Below are positions 22,756 through 34,717 of a stretch of 64,000 bases of DNA, one piece after another (within the stretch, counting starts at the first letter, position 1; the number at the start of each line of letters is the position of its first letter). The notes below the pieces were generated by a model, which saw only the letters and a program-made list of their open reading frames with translations, had not been told where the DNA came from and did no database searches. This DNA comes from Flaccisagitta enflata (taxonomy: Eukaryota > Chaetognatha > Sagittoidea > Aphragmophora): contig OZ231126.1 in the NCBI GenBank assembly GCA_965153355.1, positions 98,022,001 to 98,086,000 on the forward strand, in the 5' to 3' direction. The translations under genes and the position numbers were made by a program.

Positions 22756-22929
22756 TAAGGCCTTTTGAATTATCATGTTTTCCTTAGGTGAGGTTAATTA
22801 GATATACCTCGAGACATTTGAAATAAAAAAAAATTGTCATCAGTAGATCATCACGTTCTCTTTCATTTTTGCGAGAAAAAAAAAACGCCGAATGCACTCT
22901 CCCTCACCTTAGTAACGGACTGGTGGGCA

Positions 22930-22975
22930 GTGGAGTGGACAGGGCAGGGCAGGGCAGGGCAAGGCAGTGGACAGA
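22930..22975 (+). repeat. GGGCA pentamer repeat
   Basis: Five GGGCA units in 22947-22966 amid GTGGACAG sequence. Confidence 0.6.
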
Positions 22976-23044
22976 AGTGGGTAGGAACGAAAAACGTCGA
23001 AAAACAACTCTCTGACGGACGTGATTCTGGTAAGCTTAAAGCTA

Positions 23045-23059
23045 AGTAACTAACTTACG

Positions 23060-23132
<73 letters not shown>

Positions 23133-23165
23133 GCTAACTAACTTACTAACTAACTAACTAACTAA
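23045..23165 (+). repeat. AACT tetranucleotide microsatellite
   Basis: About 120 bp of AACT with a few TAGC or TTAC variants. Confidence 0.95.
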
Positions 23166-23169
23166 TGTT

Positions 23170-24782
23170 CGAAATCATCATTGTTCGTAACAACTCGTGA
23201 GTGGTACCAAATCTGTGCAGGAGCGTATTGAAGCGAAATTTTTTGGGACAGCAAGCCCTAATTAGTGTCCCAATGAATTTTGTGTTCAAATATCTATATC
23301 TTGATGAAATATTTAGGTAATTTTTTTTCATAAGTACATGTCATGGCTATGTATGGAAATTTTATCAGCTGTTCTTAGTTTCTACTCTAGGAGATCCAAA
23401 AATTCAATCAAAGGGCTATTTTTGGCATGTCTCCATTCTATCTCCAGTAGAAAAAAACAAACAAAACCAATCAAAAAATATCTTATCGTATGAAAGTATG
23501 AGTTTTCCCCGACCAGTATCAATCCAACAGCATACACAAAAAAATTTAACTCATTGCGCCAACGATAAGTTACCAAAAAATGGTAAATAAATCAGATTTA
23601 ACCCTTCGATTTTTTTGCTTTTTTTCTCTCATGGCTGAATATCATGATACTTATTTTTTAAAACCTCCTTAATCTTAAAAACATTAAAGCATTTTCTTTT
23701 GCCATTTTGTTGGATAGCATTCATGAAGGGCATTCCCCTCCATTTTCATGTTACTGAGTTGATCCCAGCAGAGAAAATAGCATTTTTCTTGAAGTGTATC
23801 AATTCGCTCTCACCCCCAAACTTCTTCCTAACGCTTACCTAACGCTTTAGATATTCCACTATTGTGTCAAAGTGACACAATACACATGAAAACAGAGAAC
23901 ACCATGTGAAAGGGCATTAAATTTAGATTCTTTATTGATTTGAAATCTTTCCAACTCTCAAGCTGATTAGCCACTAAAATTTTATATTTTGTTGGTCCTG
24001 AAGTGTGAACAGAGATTATTTTTGCAACTCATCTGACATCATCGTAGTTAATTTTATTTCACAGCGCTTCTTCCTACAAATACGCGATACTTTGTTGTTT
24101 CTTATTTTAAATCAAAATTTCTTAAAATCAAAGAATTGTATATCTCAAGGAACGCTGTTCAAAGGCTAGCCCATTCGAAAATTTTAGGGTTGATACCTGG
24201 ACCAAGGGTCCTTTGCCTAAATTCACTGATACGACGTAAAATTTCGAGAAGTAAGTCAACCAGATAACCAGCTACCGGTGAAAAAAAATGAAAAATGGCG
24301 CGCTTCCTAAAATAATTGTCCCCGATCTGGTTATTTGCATGAAACTTCCTTCAAAATTCCTCTTGCTGCATAAAAAAAAGTGCTTGGGGAAGAAAATAAT
24401 TTTTGTTTCAACAGCCCATCCAACTGAAAATGGTACTTAGAGATTTTTTAAAACTTTAAAAATTCAAAAAATTTCAGAAACATGATGCTCATGTTGTTTG
24501 GATTGTCAGTAAAATTTTCACTGTCATATTGATTTCTTAATTGTATTTAGCTATCGCACACCTATTAATAAAATTGTCAACAGTATCTATTTAAGCCTAA
24601 TTTGCATGAAAAATGAGCGTACTTAAGAAAATCCAAGTATGGATCCATATGTAATAATAGCTAAGCTACATGATGACGTATGGTTTTGCTCAATTTTCAA
24701 ACATGTAGAATTGATGAATTTCACCCCGTCCATGGTTGGCTTCGCATGACACCAGCCATGAGTTGTACTGACTCAATTTTTG
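23170..24782. other. Intron G-H, dispersed AT-rich repeats
   Basis: No gene. The 23440-23520 segment (ACCAATCAAAAAATATCTTA) recurs at 42225-42260, and 24595-24700 (TTTGCATGAAAAATGAGC) at 26705-26830, so much of this is repeat-derived. Confidence 0.5.
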
Positions 24783-24995
24783 ATTCCATTTTGTTATTTA
24801 CAAAATTTCCTTTCATTTGATAGGTCACACTATATGGTTTCATATAGAAATTAGGTTTTCATATTTTGAGCGACTGTTACTTTTTTGTAACGGTGAATTG
24901 AAAAAAATTTTTTTAATTCTTTGCAAAAGTATAGAGTGCGACCTATCAAATGAAAGGAATTTTGCATAGATAAACAATATGGAATCAGAAATTTA
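24783..24995. repeat. Small foldback
   Basis: CCTTTCATTTGATAGGTC (24810-24827) and GACCTATCAAATGAAAGG (24940-24957), with matching flanks ATTCCAT and ATGGAAT, make a hairpin about 210 bp long. Confidence 0.7.
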
Positions 24996-25845
24996 GTCAA
25001 CACATCCTAGAAGAATCTGCATTAAAATAAGGTTTATTTGTTTCTGATTTTGAAGATTACTCAAAAAGCGCTCAGGGAATGATTTTGTTTTTGGTAGTTA
25101 CATGCTTTTATACCCCAATACTGCTCAAAAATGCAGAAAAACCCACAGTTACATAACTTTTAACTTAGAATTGTTTTAAAAGCACAGTGTATTGCGTTTA
25201 GATATAATTAAGGTAATAAATATTCTCATATTGTTTTGCTACAACATGCGAAATGAAAAGGGATTCTATTAGTGAATGTTACATAGACACTAAAACTAGT
25301 TGATTTTAACTATGATATGCGCTGTTGCTGTTGCTGTAGTGCAGAGAAAACTTGTCAATTTGTTTTTATATTTTTTTTTTGTGTTCCCCATCGCATGTGC
25401 TATAATAAGAAGTAGGCATACATTTTGACAAAAAAATTTTAACATATTTTGATGTTCGATACTCCATGCTGTGCAATAATATCTGTAATTGCAGCGTTTT
25501 ACTGGTGATGATAATGTTGTACCACTCAGTGAGATTACTTTTGAGTGCTTTTGTCACTATCAAGTATGACGTAGGCAGTAAGCTGCTAACTCTGCAAAGA
25601 TAGGCAGTAAGCTGCTAACTCTGCACAGATAGTCCCCATAAAGATATTTGATGCTGAGAAAAGAACTCTATTGGGAATTCAAGAAACAAATCCCGATTCT
25701 ATCTCTTTTTTCTTTTTTTTTCGTGGAGAAAAATCAGTTAATAACGCTCATCTATTCATCGAAGCACTCTTTCATCCCAGAAAAGTTCGATTCGCAAAAA
25801 ATAATGGTATTTGACTGTCCCATATAGTCAAAACACACGAACAGA
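24996..25845. other. Intron G-H, AT-rich
   Basis: No gene. A tandem duplication of about 30 bp (AGGCAGTAAGCTGCTAACTC) lies at 25571-25630. Confidence 0.5.
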
Positions 25846-26125
25846 GGAGTGAAGGAAGGAAGGAAGGAAGGAAGGAAGGAAGGAAGGAAGGAAGGAAGGA
25901 AGGAAGGAAGGAAGGAAGGAAGGAAGGAAGGAAGGAAAGAAAGAAGGGAAGAAGGGAATGAACGAAGAAACGAGTAAACCAAAGAGCGACCGAACAAACA
26001 AAAGAGCGAGCAAACCAGCAAACAGATGAAGGAATGAACGAGTGAAAGAGCGAACGAGCTAACAAACGAATGAATGGACGAACAAGCAAACAAACAAATG
26101 ACCAAGCGACCGAATGGACAAACAA

Positions 26126-26183
<58 letters not shown>
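25846..26183 (+). repeat. GGAA microsatellite, GAAC-type spacer, GA microsatellite
   Basis: Pure GGAA (25850-25945), then an irregular GCGAACAAACAAA region, then pure GA (26130-26183). Confidence 0.95.
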
Positions 26184-26187
<4 letters not shown>

Positions 26188-26224
26188 TGGCGTATGCACA
26201 TAATTCAGTTCATCTCATTGACCT

Positions 26225-26470
26225 AAATTTCGAACTTCTTAGGGGCCCCCAAAAAAGTGGGGTGCAATCGATAGGAAATTGCTTGATTTGCCTAAATCCA
26301 AAATCTTGTAATTTCACTTTTTTATAAAAAAACTTTTTGTGTCGGCCATATTAATAAAGAAAGTTTAAAAGATTCTTTTGGAATTTTTTCAGCTTGATAT
26401 GGTTCAAACAAATGCTCGTAACTTCTAAAGTATTTGAGCCAGAACCTTGAAATTTGAAACGTGCAATATT
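26225..26470 (+). repeat. Dispersed repeat, inverted relative to 48930-49260
   Basis: Shares AGTGGGGTGCAATC, TTTTTTCAGCTTGATATGGTT and AAAGTATTTGAG with the right-hand copy in reverse complement. Confidence 0.65.
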
Positions 26471-26901
26471 GAAAGCGCTGAGCAGGTCCATGCAAAAGAT
26501 TAAGCTACTGACTGACCTAGGAAAACTTTCAAGTCAAAGTCTACCATTTGAGGAGGTTTTTTTTAACATTTGCAAATGACGGGTTACTGAATGCATTTCA
26601 GTTCCTCAATCACTAATTCACTATGGAGAGTAATACTCCAAACATTTACTTTTTTTCTTAATGAACAGTCCCCCTTAATTTTGTATTTTTTTGTGTACAG
26701 AATCTGTCTTATTAAGCTCAATTTGCATGAAAAATGAGCTCAGTTAACAAAATTCTTCTATGGATTCTTAAATGTTACTTCATGAGCCATACAGTGATGA
26801 ATAGTTTTGTTGAATTTGAATCATTAGAAAAATGGCTAGTTCTACCCCTGCCCACTTGACGTTTCTTGACATTTGCCATATATCTTTTCATATATCTCCA
26901 G

Positions 26902-26994
26902 GTCCTAAATCGGATCATCCTAACACGTCTTTTGATAACTTCATGACGAAGATCTCTTCGAGACCAAACGCTGAACCGCCACCCCCACTCACCG
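26902..26994 (+). CDS. Slac2-like, exon H
   Basis: Thirty-one residues (PKSDHPNTSFDNFMTKISSR, then NAEPPPPLT). Acceptor TATATCTCCAG; donor GTAATG. Phase 1 in and 1 out fits exon G (14187) and exon I (32255). The exon is short, so its inclusion depends on splice sites and phase rather than a recognised domain. Confidence 0.6.
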
Positions 26995-28983
26995 GTAATG
27001 ACCGGAAACATTTGGTTTTTAGCTAGCGCACCTATGATACTTTCAGCTTGGGGTTTCTTGTTTTGCAACCTGCCTTCAGGGTAGGGTAAGGTAAAATTGG
27101 TCGCCAGGGGTAAAATGGTAGGGGGCGAAAGCAGCAGGTATAAAAAAGCTCGTTCAAAGTTGATTTTCTGCTCTTTATGAAAATTGGGGACGCTGAATAA
27201 AACTGTGGAAATCAAAATTCTTCAGTATTACTCGTTTAGATGTTTTACTTACTTTTTCTGCTAAAATAGTGCGAAAATAGGTAACACTCATCCTACGACT
27301 TTTTTTAAAAGTCGATTTCACTTACATTTTCTCTAAATTGGAATTGAGCTTTCAATGTATCATTGCGCGTCAAGGAAGAAAGAAAAACTGATAAATACCA
27401 ACGAATACATAGACTGACAGATACGCTGACATGTATACATCGTATTAGAACACCTACAGTGAATCCGACTTCATGCAGCGGTCTGTGTTACGCCATTTGG
27501 CGCCTCAAAAACGATGTTTCTGTTTGAGTTAATGTTAGAGCGTCACTCACTTTAGCATAGTAAGACGGCAATGATGACAAGGAAAATTGCTCCTTAAAAA
27601 TCACCTTTACTTACGTCTTCATCCGAGTAAGGGTCACTTAAGGGTCACTTAAGGGTTTCGTGTGAAAAGCCCTTAGAGGGAAAGTGAAATATCTGTCAAA
27701 CCTGATGAGTGACATCGTTGAAAACAAATTGACCATTATATTCACGAAATGCTTCAGATTAAAAAAAAGATTGATTGCCTGCTCTCTAGTTGACCTTTAC
27801 GTCCCCGGACTTTAACTCTGAACGCAAGAACAGAAAATTATATCCAATATCATGTCAGTAAATTAAGTATTGAAAATCGGTGCTGCTTTGATCTATTGTT
27901 TTTTAGTTACGATCCAAAGCAGATCAATGCCCTCTATCTATTGGTGCCCCTAAAGAAGCTGGCGTTAAGCCGTCGTCACACTGTGCTGTATCTCTACGAA
28001 AAGTGAACACAGGGCCAACTTTGGGGGGTCAAAAATTAATTTTGAGAAATATGCATCAACATTGATTTAGAGGGCGAGGAAAAACTTTAACTAAGACCAA
28101 ACCAACATTTTTGGACATTTTTTGGCGCTACAGTGACGTCACGACCCTCTCAAAGTCGAAAATCGATGAATTTTTTGAGGGAAAAATGGACTGCTTTTTG
28201 TCGTGAGATACGGATAAAAAAATAGTCACTGTGGCTCTACAAATTGTGTTTTTGACATGCAGATTTTTTTGCTGGTTAGCTCTTGAGCACCTTTATCGAT
28301 GTGAGGAAAAAAATTTGGATATAGGTTTTGAATATTGGGGCAAAGATTGAAAAAATTCAAATTTTAGTTTTTTTTTTTGTCTCAAAATGTAAAATAAGTA
28401 GTTCTGAAACTCATATAGCCCCAGAAAGTCCCAGAAGTTTTTTTGCAGAATTTGATACCCCTATTAGTGTACAATCAGGGACCAGTGTTGATTTGTCTGG
28501 TTCCTGGCGGTCCTTCAGTCATTTTTGACCATTTTTAGCAACATACGAAAAATGTCATTTTTGGTAAAAAACAAATCAAATCATCTCTTAACAAAATTGA
28601 CTGAGGATGTCAATTTTTGGCACGAGACTATGTCTTTACATTATGTTTGATGTCTTGGATCCAAATTTTGCAGTCAATTTGCAGACCGGCCCAACTACCC
28701 TACCGACCAGAAATTTGAAAAATAGGTATAAACTGGTCAAAAATTTTCAAATTAAGCTGAAAAATTGCATACAGGTGGATTTTGACCTGTGAAATTATTT
28801 GCTTTTGTTTAAATGTGAGTGGGACATGTTCTAAGTGCCTAAAAGTGGCCTAATTTTTGATGAAAAAATGGCAAAATTGGTCAAAATTTGAAAATCTGAA
28901 TTTTCAGGGTTCAGACCCCATCAAAGAGACTCATTTACATCAAAAACAATCAATTTGCACATTTTTTTAGATTTGGAGTCAAC
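26995..28983. other. Intron H-I, left part
   Basis: A decayed GGTAAAAT(T/G)GGT motif is at 27088-27118. A short high-complexity stretch at 27910-28000 meets a stop in the required phase and is not called as an exon. Confidence 0.45.
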
Positions 28984-29800
28984 TTTTGGCCATTTTGAGC
29001 CTTTTTTGGCAAAAAATGACCTAAAATGGCCTAAAATGGCCAAAATCAGCATTTTCTTCATACTGATCGTTGTTATTCAGATTTTTTTTTGTCAATCTCA
29101 CTCATTCCACTTAAAACTAGGAAAAATATACTCATTAGGACCTTTAAAAACTTACATTGGGGCCATTACAGGCCAAAAACGGCCTAAAATAGCCAAAATC
29201 AGCATTTTCTTCAAACAGATCGTTGTTATTCAGAATTTTTTGCCAATCTCACTCATTCCACTTAGAAATAGGAAAAATAAACTCATTTGGACCTTTAAAA
29301 ACTTACATGGGGGTCATTACAGGCCAAAAACAGGCCAAAAACGGCCTAAAATCAGCAATTTCTTCAAACTGATCGTTGTTATTCAGAATTTTTTTGCCAA
29401 TCTCACTCATTCCACTTAGAACTAGGAATAGTATACTCTCTAGGACCTGTAAAAAATCATACCGGGGCTATAACAGGCCAAAGACAGGCCAAAAACGGCC
29501 TAAAATGGCCAAAATCAGCATTTTCTTCAAACTGATCATTTTTATTCGGACTTTTTTTGCCAGTCTTATTCATTCTACACTGAACTAAGAAAAATATACT
29601 CATTTGGACCCTTCATCATTCATACCAGGGCCATAACAGGCCAAAAATGGCCTAAAATGGCAAAAATTGGCCTTTTCTTCAAACTGATCATTGCTTTTGG
29701 AATTTTTTTGCCAATCTCACTCGAACCACTCAAAACTAGGAAAAATATACTCATTTGGACCATCAAACACTCATACGGGGGCCATAACAGGCCAACAAAT
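28984..29800 (+). repeat. Tandem repeat, about 152-bp period
   Basis: Five units marked by CTGATCGTTGTTATTCAG-like segments near 29063, 29216, 29369, 29532 and 29684, each with CTCACTCATTCCACTTA and GGCCTAAAATGGCCAAAAT. The ORFs at 28955-29950 are reading the repeat. Confidence 0.9.
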
Positions 29801-29847
29801 GATCTAATTTGCCATATTGACAAAATTTTACAGCAAAAAATGATTCT

Positions 29848-30660
29848 GAATGATGACGGATTGACTGAGTGCCAGATTATCATTGTTGTACCATTTTCTG
29901 ACAGAAGTAGCGGTTTGGTAGTCAAAAAACAGTCAAAAATGCCAATATAAAAGCTTTTTACGGCATTTTACGAACATTTACAGCAATGAAATGAGACTCA
30001 AACCCAACTCAATGTTCTGAAACTCCGTAGTGTGTGTGTCCCGGGTCCAAATACACATTTTCTGGCAATTTTTGAGTAGATGTCCATCTACAACAGGAAG
30101 AAAACCCCCCAAAAATGGTCAAAAATGCCATTTTGATGGCAGTGTACGGCATAAAAATAGGCTGAATGATAACGGATTGACTTGAATTTGTGCATGATGG
30201 TGTCTCAGTGCCAGATTAACGTTATTTGACCATTTTCTGACCGAAGCAGCGGTTTGGTAGTCAAAAAACAGTCAAAAATGCCAATATAAAAGTTTTTTAC
30301 GGCATTTTACGAACATTTACGGCAACAAAATGAGTCTCAAACTCAACTCAATGTTATGAAACTCTGTAGTATGTGTGTCCAGGGTCCATATACACATTTT
30401 CTGGCAATTTTTGAGTAGTTGTCCATCTACAACAGCAAGAAAACCCCTAAAAATGGTAAAAAATGCCATTTTGACGGCAGTTTACGGCATAAAAATATGC
30501 TGAATGATGACGGGTTGGCCTGCATATATGCATGAATGTGTCTTAGTGCCAGAACGTCATTGTTTGACCTTGATATGACAAAAGCAACGGTTTTAGACCA
30601 AAAAAACTGGCAAAGATGCCATATTTACGGTGTTTTACGGCATTTTACGGCATTACGTGC
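29848..30660 (+). repeat. Tandem repeat, about 338-bp period
   Basis: Two full units and part of a third; GCGGTTTGGTAGTCAAAAAA is at 29908 and 30248, and a diverged third copy is near 30585. Units include TTTTACGGCATTTTACG. Confidence 0.9.
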
Positions 30661-31815
30661 GTCTATCTGAACCGAATGTGCTCTATAACTTTTTTTGGCT
30701 TCTATGAGATAGTTCCAATGGGCTTATGGCGAAAAATTCGGTCATTGGTCACTATTGGGATTTCGCTTAGGGTGTACCTACATATGACACAGTGCGTCAA
30801 ACTATCTGACACGCAGTTGAATTCTATATCAGAGCAAAATCAGAACTGTTTCACGCGACAAGCGATATAATTTCAAGCCCTAAAAATGGGTCGTCCACTT
30901 ATTTAAAAGAATCTGAGGAAAATATTGGCGATCATGACGATGAAGGTAGATTTAGTGCTTCTAGTTTGTTTTTTTGTTTTTTTTTGTTTGTTTTTTTTTA
31001 ACAGAAATCTTGCAAAACCTAATAGGTACTTGTGCTTAAAACAAGTCCTACCGGGCAACGATGCGTCCGGGCCGTGTCTCTGTGTGTATTGATCATGTGA
31101 CATATATGGAGAGACAGATGGACGAACAGACAGGTGGAACGACTGAGTACTTTTTTTTTATATAAGCACGCACCTTTTTCGGCTGAGGCTGAGTGTGCAT
31201 AGCAAAATCTCACTTTCGAGGCTGATATGTGCTTAAGTGCGTGCTTATCATTTATTGATAAGTAATTATCCTATTTAGTTTAGATTAAAGTACACGGTAG
31301 GGTATAGAAACAGTAAAGCATAGAGTACTGTAAAGTAAAGAATAAAGCATAGTATACAATACAGTATTGAATGTATTTTGTCCTACTTTCATATAAACCA
31401 TAAGATGAGATTAGTATTTTAATTTAGTAAAAAATTTTTTAGTGTTATTTGATATCATGATATATATCTTTCTTTTTTGATGGTCCTTAACATTATGTTA
31501 AAGTAATGAATTCTTATTAACAATAGTATCTAAGCAATAATATTTATAAATATTATTAAAAATTCAATTATTTCTATCAGTATCAAAACCCTGAATATAC
31601 TGACAAATTGAAATTATAGTTAATTTCAAATTCTATCAAAGTTTCCTTTGTTTTTTTGTGAAATGCCAATCAAAAATGTCTAAAAATTTTTAAAAATTCT
31701 CCAAAAAATATTCTTTTATCGGAAATCTCAGCCTGGAGCATGCCTAGCAATGTGCTCAAATTTTCTGAATATCTGAGGCTTGGCGTGCTTATAAACGAGG
31801 TGCTTATAAAAAAAA
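30661..31815. other. Intron H-I, AT-rich
   Basis: No gene seen; T-rich runs at 30966-31000 and GTGCTTATAAA repeats near 31160-31240 and 31790-31815. Confidence 0.4.
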
Positions 31816-32008
31816 ACAAGGCCGGATACACGGCTACCCCAGTCGCGTGCGGGTGGGCAGGGGCTGTATTTGAGGTCACTCAATCATTTGGGCAGGTGCA
31901 GTGAGGCCAAAGACCGCAAAAACCCAAAAGAAGTAAAGTGTGACAGACGGACCTACGGACGGACCGACAAAGTGGGTTGTAGAGTCGCGTAGCACGCGAC
32001 TAAAAATT
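31816..32008 (+). mobile_element. AGTCGCGT-family short element
   Basis: Left AAGGCCGGATACACGGCTAC and CAGTCGCGTGCGGGTGGG; middle GACGGACCTACGGACGGACC; right hairpin AGTCGCGTAGCACGCGACT then AAAAA. A clean copy of about 190 bp. Confidence 0.8.
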
Positions 32009-32254
32009 GTAGTAAAGGAGGCTCTCAAAACATGTTGGTTGATCGTTCATTCCAGTTTTGGATCTCACCCTGGCGAAAACAAGCTGAGAAACGCGGTTTT
32101 TGCACTTGCGTAACGGACTTATCGACGAGCCGACGGTCTAACAGACGGACAAACCCCCTTATAGAGATGCGTTCCTGACGGACGCATCTAAAAAGTTGGT
32201 GACCCATTTCATCCCATCGCCCTCTAATTTATCCGCGGTTTTTCTCGCTAACAG

Positions 32255-32547
32255 ATCTGTCACCCATTAAGACAAGCCCCGATCTCCATTCATCTGCAAC
32301 GCCTTCGATGAAGATTACTGAACCCGTCGACAAATCCGACGTGATCAAATCCGACAAATCCGACGTGGCTGCGTCCAAGGGCGTCATTGATGACGCCAAC
32401 ACGTCTTCCATCGATCATGACGACGTCGGCGGCGGCAAAAAGAGACCATCCGTGGAAGAGGCCCCCGTTGAAACGGAGAAACCGAAAAAGCAATTTAAGC
32501 GAAGAAACGTCGCTCTTTACTCGGCTTTGGGCACCGATGATGTCTAG
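32255..32547 (+). CDS. Slac2-like, last exon I
   Basis: After acceptor TCTCGCTAACAG, a phase-1 exon reads LSPIKTSPDLHSS, a Lys/Asp/Ser-rich stretch, GGGKKRPSVEEAPVETEKPK and KQFKRRNVALYSALGTDDV, then TAG at 32545-32547. It completes the 471-codon chain. The tail is basic then acidic; Slac2 proteins bind actin through a C-terminal basic region, but I see no alignable motif. Confidence 0.7.
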
Positions 32548-32559
32548 TGCGTGAAGTTT

Positions 32560-32745
32560 GGTAAAACGGGTCACCTGAGGTTAAGCAGGTCACCCATTTC
32601 ATTCAGCCCTATAAAAATTTCGGTAAAATTTCTGTTATCGTTAATAACTAGACTCACTACAAACCTTTCTTAGTTTACAAAATCACTGATATTTACCTCA
32701 GATTCTCCGGATAAAGTGGGTGACCCATTTTACCCTTCCCCCCCC
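32560..32745. repeat. Remnants of the GGTAAAATGGGTCA MITE
   Basis: GGTAAAACGGGTCACCTGAGG, shortened here to GGTAAAACGGGTCACC, and GGGTGACCCATTTTACCC face each other just past the stop; same end motif as 10457-11397. Confidence 0.6.
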
Positions 32746-32949
32746 CCCCCTCTTTGTCCCTTATCTGCTTGAGTAATGAATCTTTCAACATAAAATCTTC
32801 TCAGTTCAGTGTCCACTGAAACGTCGATTTGATTCATGTACGTAGGGCGCGCCTGATCAAGGCAAAATATTGGGATCTCATTGATCTTGTAAGCCATGCG
32901 AAGTTGTACGCACATTAACCTGTACTTAAATGACTAAAACCAAAAAAAT

Positions 32950-33270
32950 CGAAATTCTACGAGCAGTTCATGTTGTGGAGCTGTCTTAGGCTTCTATTGT
33001 CATCATTTTCAGCTTTAAAAGTCTACATCTTGGTTTCCGCGCCTTACCTTGAACTTTCCATGGGTTAATAGGAAACTAAGATTTCAAATTGCTCAAATCA
33101 AAATTTTGACTGCAGATTTGAAATCGGCATGAAAAACTGTCTGTGGAAAGTACTTTTCTTTTTTCAAAATTCCTTTGGGATCACTATCAAAATCCACGCT
33201 AAAGATTTTTTTAAAAAGGTAAGTTCAATAATTTTACAAAGAAATTAAAAGAAAAGGTATCTTTCGGATA
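32950..33270 (-). repeat. Dispersed repeat, copy 2 of an inverted pair
   Basis: Reverse complement of 15660-15965; both have TACATCTTGGTTTCCGCGCC and CTACGAGCAGTTCATGTTG. Confidence 0.75.
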
Positions 33271-33539
33271 CTTGACAGCACTTTTGACCACCTTCTAATT
33301 GGAATATCAAAAAAGGAAAACACTTTCAACTGACAGTTTTGAAATTTTAGAACTTTGAAATTTTGGATTTCCTATAGGGGTAGGGTTAGGCACGTCCACC
33401 TTAAAGTAGAATTTCAAAGCCAATATTGATTTCAATGGAAGCCTGAGACAGTCCCACAACATGATCTGCTCGTAGAATGTAAATTTTATTGCTTTTTGTC
33501 ATAATGGTACATTGAAACTTGTTTTTGTTGGTTGTTATC

Positions 33540-34313
33540 TACAGTATGTTTTTTCACGTTTGTAAAATTCTATGACGACGTAACTCAAAAAGTAGTAGAG
33601 ATAATTGATTTTTGAAAAAAGTTCTTGGAAGATATGAGAGATGCATTTTACAACGTGTAACTCCCTGGATTTTTTGACAAAAATCTGAACCTCTTAACAC
33701 AGGAAGAAATGTTGATCAAAAACAGCAAGAAAAGCCGTTATTTTTTAGGTTTTTGGTTGGACTTTTTTGTTTAAGTTGCTTTTATTTTTGAATAAATTGA
33801 GCTACGGATACCAGATTGGTCTCAAATTAAAGCCAATTTGCAGTATTTTTAAGAAATAAAATGAGGAAAACTTTTTTTCAACAGAATGCCACATTTGGTG
33901 TGAAGAAAATTTGTTTTTCGATCAAAATTCTGATTGAGAGTTGATTCATCGTTCACACAATACTCTAAGATATCAAATGAGTATTTCAACTTAAGTTTTC
34001 CTAAAAACTTCTTCAAAATACCTTCCATCCGAGACCAATCTGGTGTCAGTAGCTCAAACCGTTTAGAAATGAGAGCAATTTAAAGAGAAACAGTACATTT
34101 GACAAGGTTTTGCAAATAAATAGTTTGGATATGATGACATCTTGCTCTGAATATGTTCAAAGGATCAATTCTTTGTAAAAAAATCCTGGCGTTTACATAT
34201 CATAAAATGCATCTACTATACCTTCCAGGGACATTTTACGGAAATCAATTATCTCAACTACTTTTTGAGTAATAACGTCATAGAATTTTACAAACGAGAA
34301 AAAACATACTGTA
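33540..34313. mobile_element. Foldback MITE, TACAGTATG ends, copy 1
   Basis: TACAGTATGTTTTTTCACGT at the left and ACATACTGTA at the right start long inverted arms (left to about 33660, right from about 34190) sharing AACTCAAAAAGTAGT. TA at both edges. It ends about 400 bp before the ceramide synthase start codon. A second copy is at 40575-41347. Confidence 0.8.
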
Positions 34314-34717
34314 TGTTGTATCGTTTTGATTTATTCCTCGATGAATTTTCCACCCTTTGTTTTAAAATCATTTTTTTCCAGCTTCTCTCGCAATTTCTCG
34401 TGATAAAGTCTGTGTGTTAAGTGTGGAAAATAAAAACTTGCGATGGAAAGTGGAACAGTTGACGTGACCTAGCATTTTCTAGCCTAGTCTGGACACTTAT
34501 AGTTAAGGTGATCAAACTAGTATATTATCCCCCGCAATACTTCATCGGTTGGCAGTTCCCATATCTTCGTGTTCATATGACACGCTGACTAAAATTATAA
34601 AATTTAAGCCAAGACCAAACACAAGCTGTGTGTAAACAGCTCGGAAATCCTGATAAGAAATCACGGGGTCCTTCCACCTCGAGTCACATTCTCATCCGCC
34701 GTCAATCACGAGATAAT

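Noticed and set aside
27907-28010. Possible Slac2 exon (reads YDPKQINALYLLVPL in one frame)
   Set aside because: In the phase required between exons H and I it meets a stop after 16 codons; no good donor before it.
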